Shown: piece by piece, positions 1-7,952 of the stretch
Layout: each line of letters starts with the position of its first letter
Numbering within the stretch: position 1 is the stretch's first letter
Assembly: GCA_003157385.1 (NCBI GenBank)
Contig: PMJJ01000008.1
Span: 2,130-42,441, forward strand
Source of the DNA: Actinomycetota bacterium
GTDB taxonomy: Bacteria; Actinomycetota; Geothermincolia; Fen-727; Anoxymicrobiaceae
DNA length: 40,312 bases
Direction: 5' to 3'
Made by a program: the position numbers and the translations under genes
Notes under the pieces: model-generated
What the model was told of the DNA's origin: nothing
The model's input: only the letters and a program-made list of their open reading frames with translations
The model's database searches: none

Positions 1-866
1 GTCGCCCAGGACGAGCCGGGGTTGCTCCAGGACGGGTTGCGCTCCTTCTGCACGATGTTCCAGGCGCCGGGCGGCGAGGGCCAGTCGGGCGAGCCGCAGG
101 CGACCGGGAACTCGACCAGGAGCTTGTCGCGGTTCCAAAGCGAGAGCTTGTGCTCGGCGATGTTTATCTCGATGATCTTGCCGAAGATGGCGTCCGTCAC
201 GTTCGCGGGAGTGCGGCCCGGCTTGACTATGGCGGTGCGGTCGGGCCTCATCAGCGCCGCGTCCACGTCCTTGCGCAGCTGGGCCATGTCGGTATTGCGT
301 CCGTCCTCAGCCGGCATGATCACGGGCTTGCCCGAGGTCGGGTCCACGTAGGCGTCGCGAGGGAAGCGGTTTATCTTGTTGACCACCGTGTCCAGGGAGC
401 TCTGCACCCGGCTGGAATCGCTGGTGGCGACTATGGAGACGTTGATCTGCCTAGGGCGGTTGACGAAGCGCCTGGCCATGCGCTCGACGATGTTGACGTT
501 CCACGCGGCCCGGTAGGCCTCCCCCACCATCCTGGGATAGTCGAGCATGACACCCAGTTCCGCCGGGGAAATCTGGTACGTCTCTTTGTCGACCTTCAAG
601 GTGAGTGGGCGGCTGGCCACTCCGGCGAGGTCGTGCTGCACCCTAACGAGCGCCTCCGTCCGGCTGAGGCCCGCCACGCTCACGCCGACCACCCTGACGC
701 CCTGGGGGAACTTGCCGTTGGCGAGCACGTCCTCCACCAGCAGGTAGCCCGTGAGCCCTACAATGAGCGCGGCCAGGAGCAGCACCCCGAAGATGAGCAT
801 TATCCGCGACAGCTTCTTGGTTCCCAACCATCCCGCCGACCGCGACGGAAGACTTACAGCCTTCAC
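1..866 (-). CDS. L,D-transpeptidase with VanW-type N-terminal domain, 3' end missing
   Basis: Reading leftward from a GTG at 866, the frame stays open for 288 codons and runs off the window start. A GGAGG lies 4 nt before the GTG. Residues about 20-45 form one membrane anchor after a basic N-terminus. Next comes a region resembling the putative peptidoglycan-binding domain (PG_binding_4) found in VanW and ErfK-type proteins, with the phrase GVSVAGLSRTEAL. From about residue 230 a YkuD domain begins (EINIAEHKLSLWN, then FPVACGSPDWPSPPGAWNI). The catalytic His and Cys motif would lie beyond the edge. The family cross-links peptidoglycan 3-3 outside the membrane. The fold assignment is by motif recognition. 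The N-terminal start is less sure because the ribosome site sits close to the GTG. Confidence 0.8.
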   Translation of the reverse strand, partial: MKAVSLPSRSAGWLGTKKLSRIMLIFGVLLLAALIVGLTGYLLVEDVLANGKFPQGVRVVGVSVAGLSRTEALVRVQHDLAGVASRPLTLKVDKETYQISPAELGVMLDYPRMVGEAYRAAWNVNIVERMARRFVNRPRQINVSIVATSDSSRVQSSLDTVVNKINRFPRDAYVDPTSGKPVIMPAEDGRNTDMAQLRKDVDAALMRPDRTAIVKPGRTPANVTDAIFGKIIEINIAEHKLSLWNRDKLLVEFPVACGSPDWPSPPGAWNIVQKERNPSWSNPGSSWA

Positions 867-959
867 CTGACCTCCTCGCCGGCAACCGAACTTCCGTATT
901 ATATGCGGCGGGTCGCGAGCATAACAACGACTTCCGCCCCATGTTCAGCTGGTCCGAGC

Positions 960-1643
960 CTATTCCTTGCCGGCCTGCTGGAGGGAGGCGAGCGCCGCCT
1001 GCCTTATCTTGTCGAGCCGCTGTCCGGCCAGTCCCTCCACGCCGGAGGCGTCCGGCCCATCCAGCCAGCGGAGCAAACCCTCGAGGGCCTGGACGGACTC
1101 CACGCCTTTGATGTTCCCCAGCGCTCTCACCGCCGCGAAGACCTTCCCCCACTGCCGCGGGCTGGCCAGGTCACCCTTCTCGACCCTCTCGCGCAAGTAA
1201 GAGTCGAGCAGCCCCACCGCCACCTTCTGGCGGCTGAGCCCGTAGACCCTGATCGCCGCGTGGTCGAGGCAGCCGTGCGCCAGCAGCCGTCCGGCGAAGC
1301 CGTCCGGGTCGATCGCGCGCAGCATGTCCCGGGCGGCCGTTATGACCTTGCGGTTGTCGCCGGCGATGAATTCGTCCAGGAGGTCCGCATACCTTGCGGG
1401 CTCGGTGACCTTTCCCAGCGACCGCAGCGCGGCTATGCGGATCTCGGGCCGGTAGCCCCACCTGTCGCGCGCCAGGCGAAGGAGCGCCATGCGGGCGCCT
1501 TCGCCCCCGAGCTCACCCAGGCCCTCGACCGCCATTATCCTGTTCTCCAGCGAGGCGTCATCCAGCGCATCGAGCAGATACTGCATGTCGCCACGTTGTA
1601 TGGCTCGCGCTATGTCGCCACTAAGTCCACGACTCGGATCCAA
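960..1643 (-). CDS. HEAT-repeat protein
   Basis: A 227-residue protein starting at TTG 1643, with AGGAG about 7 nt upstream. It has no signal peptide or membrane segment. The sequence is a series of helical pairs typical of HEAT or PBS-lyase-like repeats: NRIMAVEGLGELGGEGAR, EIRIAALRSLGKVTEPAR, RKVITAARDMLRAIDP, and VFAAVRALGNIKGVES near the C-terminus. Such proteins act as scaffolds. Nothing in the sequence names a partner. It lies 93 bp upstream of the L,D-transpeptidase on the same strand, so the two may be co-transcribed. Its own leader (about 1644-1800) is rich in hairpins. Confidence 0.7.
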   Translation of the reverse strand: MDPSRGLSGDIARAIQRGDMQYLLDALDDASLENRIMAVEGLGELGGEGARMALLRLARDRWGYRPEIRIAALRSLGKVTEPARYADLLDEFIAGDNRKVITAARDMLRAIDPDGFAGRLLAHGCLDHAAIRVYGLSRQKVAVGLLDSYLRERVEKGDLASPRQWGKVFAAVRALGNIKGVESVQALEGLLRWLDGPDASGVEGLAGQRLDKIRQAALASLQQAGKE

Positions 1644-1659
1644 CTCTTCTCCTGTTCCC

Positions 1660-1750
1660 CGTGGGGCAGGCTTGAGCCTGACCCGTCAGCGCATTGGCGC
1701 TTCAAACACAGCGCCGGTGGTGACGTCGCGAAGCGATGCACCTCCGGCGA
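1660..1750 (-). promoter_or_regulatory. Hairpin-rich leader before the HEAT-repeat gene
   Basis: Several short perfect inverted repeats are packed before the TTG at 1643: CAGGCT/AGCCTG (1667-1680), GGCGCT/AGCGCC (1696-1701 with 1710-1715), and a longer arm in which GCCGG (1713-1717) pairs with CCGGC (1744-1748), GGTG (1719-1722) with CACC (1739-1742), and TCGC with GCGA around a GAA loop (1726-1736). The second and third stems share bases 1713-1715, so they exclude each other, as in an expression platform. No known riboswitch consensus was recognised. The rest of the 1644-2005 gap is AT-richer and holds the promoter of the plus-strand gene. Confidence 0.35.
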
Positions 1751-1950
1751 GTTGCTACAGAAGAGATTATTTCATTAACGGCGTCAGGCCGCCCTCCAAG
1801 CAGAACAGGCAAGCGCTTAGTTGCGTTTTCACGATATCTGGAATGGCTTCAAACAGCGATATAGTAGAGCTTGTCCTGCTATAAATGGCTCTATAACAGT
1901 ATTATTCGGGGTCGCCTTTTCACAAATGGCTTAACAAAGCCACGCGACGC

Positions 1951-1980
1951 TTGATTCAAATCCCGGCGTATGTATATAAT
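1951..1980 (+). promoter_or_regulatory. Sigma-70-type promoter for the 3D-domain gene
   Basis: TTGATT (1951-1956) and a perfect TATAAT (1975-1980) are separated by 18 nt. Transcription would start near 1987, giving a leader of about 20 nt with an AGGGTGA ribosome site at 1994-2000 before the TTG start at 2006. Confidence 0.7.
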
Positions 1981-2005
1981 CTACGACACCCAAAGGGTGA
2001 TTTAA

Positions 2006-3064
2006 TTGTTATGCACTCGCTTCAGGAAGAATAAGAGCGCGAAGTTCCCGCCGAAAACCGGCGGGTTTCGTGTCATACGCATAGGCATCGCTTTCGCGGC
2101 GCTTCTGTTGGCCGTCTCGCTGGTCGTGGCAGGTTCGCCGATGGCCGGGCCCGCGGGCCGGGCCCTGGCGCAGGCAGCCGCGTCCAAACCCGCCGCCACC
2201 GACACCATGGTGAAGGACGTCGTCACCCTCGACAGCGAGATCAACGCCTGCAAGTCGACCATCTCACAGCTGCAGTCCAAGTCCGAAGCCCTGGGAGCGA
2301 GGATTCAAGCGCTGGGCCCGCAGATCGCGCAGAACCAGTCCCGGCTGTCGGCCAAGCGGAAGGCGCTCTCGGCCCGCGCCAGGAGCATGTACGTCAACGG
2401 CCGCTACAACACCCTGGAGATGCTGGTCACCTCCAAGGGTGTAAACGACTTCTTCGAGCGCAAGGACATGCTGGCCCAGGTAGCGGCCAAGGACGCGCAG
2501 CTCATCGGCGAGGTCAAGACCCAGGCGGCGCAGCTGCAAGCCTCGATGACGGAGCTGAAGCAGAGCAAGAAAGAGGTCGACCAGGCGGGCGCCGAAGCGA
2601 CCTCGCGCCAGCAGCGGCTGGAGAGTGCACGCGCCGAGAAGTCGGCTCTCATCGCCAAGGCCGGCGCCCAGAGCAGCGCGGTGGTGGCTCAATCGAACAC
2701 GGTGGAGTCGAAGATCAGCCAGATCAATCCACCCTCCTCGGGGCAGACCATCGTGACCGGCCGCCCCACGGGCAACGTCATGATCATGGTGGCTTCAGGA
2801 TATTCACCCCAGGAGCCCGGGCTGGACGACCACACCGCCTCCGGCATGAAGGCCCAGCACGGAGTCGTCGCTGTCGACCCCAGGGTCATACCGCTTGGCA
2901 CCAGGCTCAACGTGGAAGGCTACGGAAACTGCATCGCGGGCGACACCGGCTCCGCGATCAAGGGCAACCGCATCGACCTCTGCTTCGACACCCTCGCCGA
3001 ATGCAACGCATACGGGATGCGCAAGGTCAGGGTGGAGATCCTCAACTGGCGAGCGAATCTCTGA
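2006..3064 (+). CDS. Secreted coiled-coil protein with C-terminal 3D (DPBB) domain
   Basis: 352 residues starting at TTG 2006. The ATG at 2011 is out of frame and soon hits a stop, and AGGGTGA is well spaced for the TTG. Residues about 20-55 give a basic N-terminus, a hydrophobic stretch and an Ala-rich cleavage region, so it is probably secreted. Residues about 75-245 form a long heptad-rich coiled coil like that of CwlO/PcsB-type hydrolases. Residues about 270-350 match the 3D domain (three aspartates, double-psi beta barrel): a GDTG motif, IKGNRIDLCFDT and the terminal KVRVEIL. Family members (YocH, resuscitation-factor-like proteins) cleave or remodel peptidoglycan. Its own promoter drives it on the opposite strand to its neighbours. 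Confidence 0.85.
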   Translation: MLCTRFRKNKSAKFPPKTGGFRVIRIGIAFAALLLAVSLVVAGSPMAGPAGRALAQAAASKPAATDTMVKDVVTLDSEINACKSTISQLQSKSEALGARIQALGPQIAQNQSRLSAKRKALSARARSMYVNGRYNTLEMLVTSKGVNDFFERKDMLAQVAAKDAQLIGEVKTQAAQLQASMTELKQSKKEVDQAGAEATSRQQRLESARAEKSALIAKAGAQSSAVVAQSNTVESKISQINPPSSGQTIVTGRPTGNVMIMVASGYSPQEPGLDDHTASGMKAQHGVVAVDPRVIPLGTRLNVEGYGNCIAGDTGSAIKGNRIDLCFDTLAECNAYGMRKVRVEILNWRANL

Positions 3065-3095
3065 CCCCTTTTCTCAACATCAATTACACGCCAGG

Positions 3096-3264
3096 AATGA
3101 TTCCTACTGGTCAGCAGTCATCTTTGATTTTCTCTTATAGAGGGAAGTCCTGACGGGGACATGGTGAGCCTTTTGTGAGCGATTCGCAGCGTCTCGGGGA
3201 GTATGGGAAGTCTGCTGATATCAAAGACGCGAGGACCATTGAGCAAAAGGCTCACCCTGCCCCC
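3096..3264 (+). repeat. Dispersed hairpin repeat, copy 1
   Basis: A block shared with 11075-11247 in opposite orientation. It has a conserved left part of about 40 bp (from CCTACTGGTCAGCAGTC through GATTTTCT), a variable spacer, then a hairpin core at 3163-3256. The core is bounded by a perfect 13-bp inverted repeat, GGTGAGCCTTTTG / CAAAAGGCTCACC, with an inner GCGTCT/AGACGC stem. Both copies end in CTGCCCCC. No transposase is present. It fits a REP/MITE-like element or a structured RNA element. Confidence 0.75.
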
Positions 3265-3302
3265 AACCATTTGATGTTGCTACCACGCCTGCGAGTTAAC
3301 GC

Positions 3303-6206
3303 CTACCGGCCGTGGAAATCGGTTATGGCCCGCTTCAAATCATCCCTCGACACTTTCCTGCGCTTTGCCGCCGGCAACGACCGCAGCAGTATCGGTCCGT
3401 AGCGCTTGGTGTTAATGCGGCTGTCCAGCAGTAGCACCTGGCCTTTGTCCTGGCGGGTCCTGATCAGCCTTCCCACCCCCTGCTTGAGGCGCAGAGCCGC
3501 GAGCGGCAGCCCCAGGTCCATGAAGTCGGAGCCGCCCTCCAGCCTTACCCGCTCGCTGCGGGCCACGAAGACCGGGCGCCCCGGACTCTCGAAGGGTATG
3601 CGGGTGACCACCACCAGCCGCAGCGTGCTGCCGCGGGCGTCCACCCCCTCCCAAAAGCTCGAGGTCCCGAACAGGCTGGAGGTCGGGTCCTCGATGAACT
3701 CCTCCGCCAGGCGGCGGCGCGAGTAGCCGGGCAGCTGGCAGAGCAGGTTGAGCCCCTGCCGCCTCATCTCGTCGACCAGCAGCTCGTAGGTCTTGAGCAT
3801 AAGGCGCCTGTTGGTGAACAGCACCAGCACTCCCCCGCCCGCGGCCGTTATCACCTCGCCGATCACTTCGGCGATGCGCGGCTCGTACTCGCTCGACGAC
3901 GGGTCCGGCATGTCGTGGAGGATTAGGATCTGCATCTGTCGAGAGTAGTCGAATGACGAGTCGAGGATGATCTGCTCGGGCGTGCGGACGCCGGGCAGGT
4001 CGAGGCCGATGCGCGAGCGGAAGAAGTCAAACGACCCGTTGACCGTCAGGGTCGCCGACGTGAGGACGACCGACGAGAGCACCTCCTGGTCGAAGAGCGC
4101 CTCGCTGAGCTCGGGCCCCACGTCTATCGGCGACGCGCGCAGCGCCTGCTGCTCGAAGCGGTCCTCGCCCGCCACGGTCGCCCACCTGACGCGCCCGTCC
4201 GACTCGCCGGAGAAGAATATCGCCAGCGCCAGCATCAGCTCTTCGGTCCGCGCGGACTTCCCGCTGGTGTCGCTCACGAGGTAGTCGATGTCGCTGGAGT
4301 CGTCGCCTCGCTCCTCGAACAGGGTGACCAGCCGCAGGATTCGCGCGTTGAGCTTGTCGAGGCTGGAGGAGAAGCGTTCGGCCTCCATCTTGAGGCGCTC
4401 GTACTCCAGGGACTCGACCTGTCCGTCGCTGAAGCGTATGTCGTTGAAAGAGTACTCGGTGCCCCCCGAGAACTGGCATAGCGCTACGAACATGCGCTCC
4501 AGGTCCTCAATGGCGAGCTCGCACGCCTCCTGCGCTTCGGCTATCTCGTAGCGCGCCGCCTGGTGCGCCTCCTCGGGCAGGCGCCTGGTGGCGTTGCCCT
4601 CCAGGTCCGCGAGGAAGCCGGAGCCGTCGAGCGGGTCGAAGAGGGACTCGAGGAAACGGCGGGTCTCGCGGTAGTCGACCTCGACCGTGTACTGTTCGGT
4701 GGCGACGTCCTCCAGCGTGTGGGCCTCGTCGATGACCGCGGTCTTGAACGCGAGGTTCACGCCCGCCAGCAGCAGGGAATGGTTGACCACCACGATGTGG
4801 GAGCGCTTGGCGCGGTAGAGCGCGCGGCGGTAGAAGCAGCAGCCGTCCTGCGCGAACCTGCACCGCCCGCCCGGGCACTCCCGGTGGTTGGCCATGACCT
4901 GCTCGTCCAGGCCACGCAGGTGAGGGACGTTCAGCAGTGAGATGTCGCCGGTGTCGCTCTCGGTGACCCAGGTCAGCAGCATGCCCAGCGCGCCCAGCTG
5001 GCGCTCGGCGAGCCGCCTCCTGCCGCTCAGCAGCGACTGCAGCTTGCGCAGGCAGAGGTAGTTGCCGTAGCCCTTGAGAACCGAGTACCTGAAAGAGCCT
5101 TTGCCCAGGGCCGCGTCCAGCGTCGGCAGGTCCTTGGTCGAGAGCTGGTCCTGCAGGTTGAGCGTGCGGGTGGAGACGACCACCGGGTAATCCGTCGCCT
5201 TCGACCACATCACGCCGGGCGCCAGGTACGCGAGCGACTTGCCCGTTCCCGTGCCGGCCTCCACCAGCAGGATGCGGTCTGATTCGAAAGCGCTTCGGAC
5301 CGACTCGGCCATCTCGACCTGCTCGTCCCGCTCCTCGTAGTCCTTGAACTGCATCGCCACCGGCCCCTCGGGCCTGAAGATGTCGCGCACCTCGTCGGCG
5401 TGGACCGAGCCGCGCGCGGACGAGCCCTCCAGGGGGAGGATGTCGTCCCAGTACCTGTCCTTGCGCACCACCTGCTCCAGCTTCATCGGCTCGGCCCTGC
5501 GGCCGCCGGTGCGCTCCTCCAACACCCGGCGCAGCAGCAGCGTGAGGCCGCCCGCGTGGGTGGGCGCGTGGTCGGCCAGCGCCCTGATCATGGGCAGTGG
5601 CGCGTTGTAGAGGCCGTTCAGCAGGATGTTGAACACGCTGAAGAGGGTCTCGGCGTCGTCGCAGGCGCGGTGCGCCCGACCGGTGTCTATGCCCCACATG
5701 CGGGCGAGGTCGGCCTGCCGGTGGCTCCTCAGAGAGGGCATCAGTATGGTGGCCAGGTCGAGGGCGTCGATGTAGGGGTTGGTGAACCGGCCGTACCCCG
5801 TGCTGCTGTAGACCGAGCGCAGGAACTCCTCCTCGAAGCGCGAGTAAGCCACCACGGTCGCCTCTCCGATGAACCCGGCGAGGTCGCCCAGGCAGTCCTC
5901 AATCCTGGGGGCGCCAGAGACGGTCTCGTCGTCGATGCCGGTCAGCACCTTGATCTCGGAGGGGATGGGGCAGCCCGGGTCGACAAACGTGGAGAGCCTC
6001 TCGATCACATGCTCGCCCTTGGCGCGGATGGCCCCGATCTCGATGATGCGGTCGCGCTCCGGGTCGAAGCCGGTGGTCTCGATGTCGAGCACGACATAGG
6101 CCATGTCGCCGCCCAGGGTGGCCTGGAGCTCCCGGCCGAGAGACGGGAACGAGAGATATTTCTTTTTCACGTCTTCGCTGCAGCGTATGAACAGGTCCTC
6201 GGACAA
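3303..6206 (-). CDS. dinG: DnaQ-DinG fusion: DEDDh exonuclease plus XPD-type helicase
   Basis: 967 residues. An N-terminal 3'-5' exonuclease domain carries the DEDD acids: VLDIETTGF (D41, E43), a mid-domain Asp in YIDALDLA, and the RAHRACDDAETL block (H179, D184). A superfamily 2 helicase of the DinG/XPD family follows: Walker A GTGTGKS (318-324), a cysteine-rich Fe-S region (CLRKL, then CPGGRCRFAQDGCC), DEAH box in AVIDEAHTLEDV, VVLTSATL, FWEGVDARGS, and motif VI QGVGRLIRTRQDKG. The family unwinds damaged or R-loop DNA. The fused form is common in Gram-positive bacteria. The start is uncertain: TTG 6206 has a weak GAGG, and an ATG at 6104 lies just before the exonuclease core. It is the last gene of a minus-strand run. 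Confidence 0.93.
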   Translation of the reverse strand: MSEDLFIRCSEDVKKKYLSFPSLGRELQATLGGDMAYVVLDIETTGFDPERDRIIEIGAIRAKGEHVIERLSTFVDPGCPIPSEIKVLTGIDDETVSGAPRIEDCLGDLAGFIGEATVVAYSRFEEEFLRSVYSSTGYGRFTNPYIDALDLATILMPSLRSHRQADLARMWGIDTGRAHRACDDAETLFSVFNILLNGLYNAPLPMIRALADHAPTHAGGLTLLLRRVLEERTGGRRAEPMKLEQVVRKDRYWDDILPLEGSSARGSVHADEVRDIFRPEGPVAMQFKDYEERDEQVEMAESVRSAFESDRILLVEAGTGTGKSLAYLAPGVMWSKATDYPVVVSTRTLNLQDQLSTKDLPTLDAALGKGSFRYSVLKGYGNYLCLRKLQSLLSGRRRLAERQLGALGMLLTWVTESDTGDISLLNVPHLRGLDEQVMANHRECPGGRCRFAQDGCCFYRRALYRAKRSHIVVVNHSLLLAGVNLAFKTAVIDEAHTLEDVATEQYTVEVDYRETRRFLESLFDPLDGSGFLADLEGNATRRLPEEAHQAARYEIAEAQEACELAIEDLERMFVALCQFSGGTEYSFNDIRFSDGQVESLEYERLKMEAERFSSSLDKLNARILRLVTLFEERGDDSSDIDYLVSDTSGKSARTEELMLALAIFFSGESDGRVRWATVAGEDRFEQQALRASPIDVGPELSEALFDQEVLSSVVLTSATLTVNGSFDFFRSRIGLDLPGVRTPEQIILDSSFDYSRQMQILILHDMPDPSSSEYEPRIAEVIGEVITAAGGGVLVLFTNRRLMLKTYELLVDEMRRQGLNLLCQLPGYSRRRLAEEFIEDPTSSLFGTSSFWEGVDARGSTLRLVVVTRIPFESPGRPVFVARSERVRLEGGSDFMDLGLPLAALRLKQGVGRLIRTRQDKGQVLLLDSRINTKRYGPILLRSLPAAKRRKVSRDDLKRAITDFHGR

Positions 6207-6261
6207 GGTGCCTCGATTCGCTCAAGCGGGCGCCGGCGCTCCGGCCCCGGTCGGTCGGCGG

Positions 6262-7380
6262 TCAGAACTTCTTGGCCAGGGCGCCTTGCGGGCAGACCTC
6301 CGCGCAGCAGAAGCATCGTATGCACTCGGCGCTGTCGCAGCCCAGCAGGTCGTCGTAGGACAGGGCGTCGACCGGGCACGCCTTCAGGCAGAGCCGGCAG
6401 CCGTCGCAGAGCCCGTGGTCTATGAGCAGCTCCCCGGGCTGTGCCGCCTTCTTCCTCACGGGCTCGCCGCCGGTGATCTTCGCCCAGGGGACCCGGACGA
6501 GGTTCCACAGCCGCAGCGATATCCCCGTTATGAGGAACTGGTTCATCTTCGGCGAGCGCGGCAGGTCGCGGCTGGCGGCGACCGATGCCAGGTCGTCTCC
6601 CAGCATCTGGATGCCGTCCATGCTGCCCAGCCCCCGCCGCTCGGCTCCCCTTATGTGGTCTACCTCGGACGGATCGCCTCCCATTATCCTGGTGGCCACC
6701 GAATCGACCTCGACCACATTATCTCCCGCCACTATGACATCCATCTCCACGGCGCGTCCGTTGGTCGGCCCGCCCGTGCCCTCCATGCCGATTATGCCAT
6801 CCACGATCACGAGGTGGCTCTTTACCACCGTGTTCAGGTCGACTATCCCCTCGTCCAGCCCCTGCAGGTGGACGATGTGCTTCTGCTTTCCGACCACGAT
6901 GCCCTTCATGTTCTTCAGGCCCAGGCTCACCACTGTCTGCAGGTGTGTCTTCATCACGGGCATGTTGATGAACTTGTCGCACTGCAGCACGTCGGTAGAC
7001 ACGAACGAGTGCGCTATCGCCTTGCCTCTGGGCACCTGTATCTCGCGGAACGGCGCGTTGTCGATGTCGATGAACTCGAACCCGTACTTCTCGGTGAAGT
7101 CGGCGTAGCCCGGGCGGCTGAACACCCGCTCCGGCTTGAAGGGATAGATCGGGCTCTCGGCGACGACCGGCGTCGCCCCGCACTCGGCCACCATCCGGCA
7201 GACCTCCGCGACCATCTCAGGGTCGGTCACGGCGCCGGTCGAGCTCTCCTTGCCGCAGCACACGTTGGGCTTGATCACGACCTTCTCTCCGCTCGACACG
7301 AACCTGCTCATCCCGCCCAGCAGCTCCACCGCGCGGCGGACGTCCGCGGCCTTGTTGGTCTTCACTATCGATACAGGCAT
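6262..7380 (-). CDS. DUF362 protein with C-terminal 2[4Fe-4S] ferredoxin domain
   Basis: 372 residues from ATG 7380, with AGGGTG upstream. Residues about 1-280 match DUF362: VVIKPNVCCGKESS, MPVMKTHLQTVVSLGLKNMKG, and NVVEVDSVATRIMG. The C-terminus is a bacterial ferredoxin with two clusters, CDGCRLCLKACPVDA and CIRCFCCAEVCPQGA. DUF362 proteins recur in anaerobes beside redox enzymes, but no general activity is established. No signal peptide is seen, so it is cytoplasmic. It lies 26 bp downstream of the nitroreductase and 55 bp upstream of dinG, which suggests one transcript and a possible electron-donor role for the neighbouring flavoenzymes. Confidence 0.88.
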   Translation of the reverse strand: MPVSIVKTNKAADVRRAVELLGGMSRFVSSGEKVVIKPNVCCGKESSTGAVTDPEMVAEVCRMVAECGATPVVAESPIYPFKPERVFSRPGYADFTEKYGFEFIDIDNAPFREIQVPRGKAIAHSFVSTDVLQCDKFINMPVMKTHLQTVVSLGLKNMKGIVVGKQKHIVHLQGLDEGIVDLNTVVKSHLVIVDGIIGMEGTGGPTNGRAVEMDVIVAGDNVVEVDSVATRIMGGDPSEVDHIRGAERRGLGSMDGIQMLGDDLASVAASRDLPRSPKMNQFLITGISLRLWNLVRVPWAKITGGEPVRKKAAQPGELLIDHGLCDGCRLCLKACPVDALSYDDLLGCDSAECIRCFCCAEVCPQGALAKKF

Positions 7381-7406
7381 TGGAGCACCCTTTCAAGAGT
7401 GTGTCT

Positions 7407-7934
7407 TTACGGTTCCCGTCTCGTCCGGGGCGCCGGCGGAGTGACGACGATCTTCTCCATCGGGTGCCGGACGCCGGCCCTCTCTCTATCGGTGGGCCTG
7501 CCGATCGCGACCACCGCGACCAGCTCCAGGTCGTCCGGGACCTCCAGGAGCTCCTCCACGTCGGAGCGCCTCGCCAGTATCTCACCCAGCCAGCACGCCC
7601 CCAGGCCGGCCTCGGTGGCGGCCAGCAGGATGTTCTGGATGGCGGCTCCCGCCGACATCAGGTCCTTGGTCCTGTCGTAGATGTCCTGCGCGTCCAGGAA
7701 CACCGCGATGAGCGCGGACGCGCCGGCTATCACTCCGCGGTATCTGCTCATGTTCGACATCTCGACAATGGTCGAGCGGTCTTGCACCTTCATGAACCGC
7801 CAGGGCTGGTTGTTGAGCCCCGAGGGCGCCCACCTGGCCGCCTCGAGCAGCCGGTCGAGATCGGCGTCCGACACCGGCTCGCCCGTGAACTCGCGCACGC
7901 TCCTCCTGCCGGCGATCGCCTCGAACGTGTCCAT
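7407..7934 (-). CDS. Nitroreductase-family FMN oxidoreductase
   Basis: About 175 residues. The nitroreductase fold is recognised by RRSVREFTGEPV near the N-terminus, the FMN-contacting WAPSGLNNQPWRF, DLMSAGAAIQNILLAATEAGLGACWLGEI and the terminal VAVVAIGRPTDRERAG. Members use NAD(P)H and FMN to reduce nitro groups, quinones or enones. The second ATG (7934) is preferred over 7940 because GGGAGG lies 7 nt before it and only 1 nt before the first. It sits 18 bp after the CrtI-like oxidoreductase gene, so the pair is probably co-translated. The substrate cannot be told from sequence. Confidence 0.9.
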   Translation of the reverse strand: MDTFEAIAGRRSVREFTGEPVSDADLDRLLEAARWAPSGLNNQPWRFMKVQDRSTIVEMSNMSRYRGVIAGASALIAVFLDAQDIYDRTKDLMSAGAAIQNILLAATEAGLGACWLGEILARRSDVEELLEVPDDLELVAVVAIGRPTDRERAGVRHPMEKIVVTPPAPRTRREP

Positions 7935-7952
7935 CCTCATACCTCCCCGCGG

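Noticed and set aside
150-1778. Long plus-strand frame over the L,D-transpeptidase and HEAT-repeat genes
   Set aside because: Low-complexity Arg/Gly/His/Ala translation, no recognisable motif, antisense to two well-supported genes. Typical open frame of GC-rich DNA.
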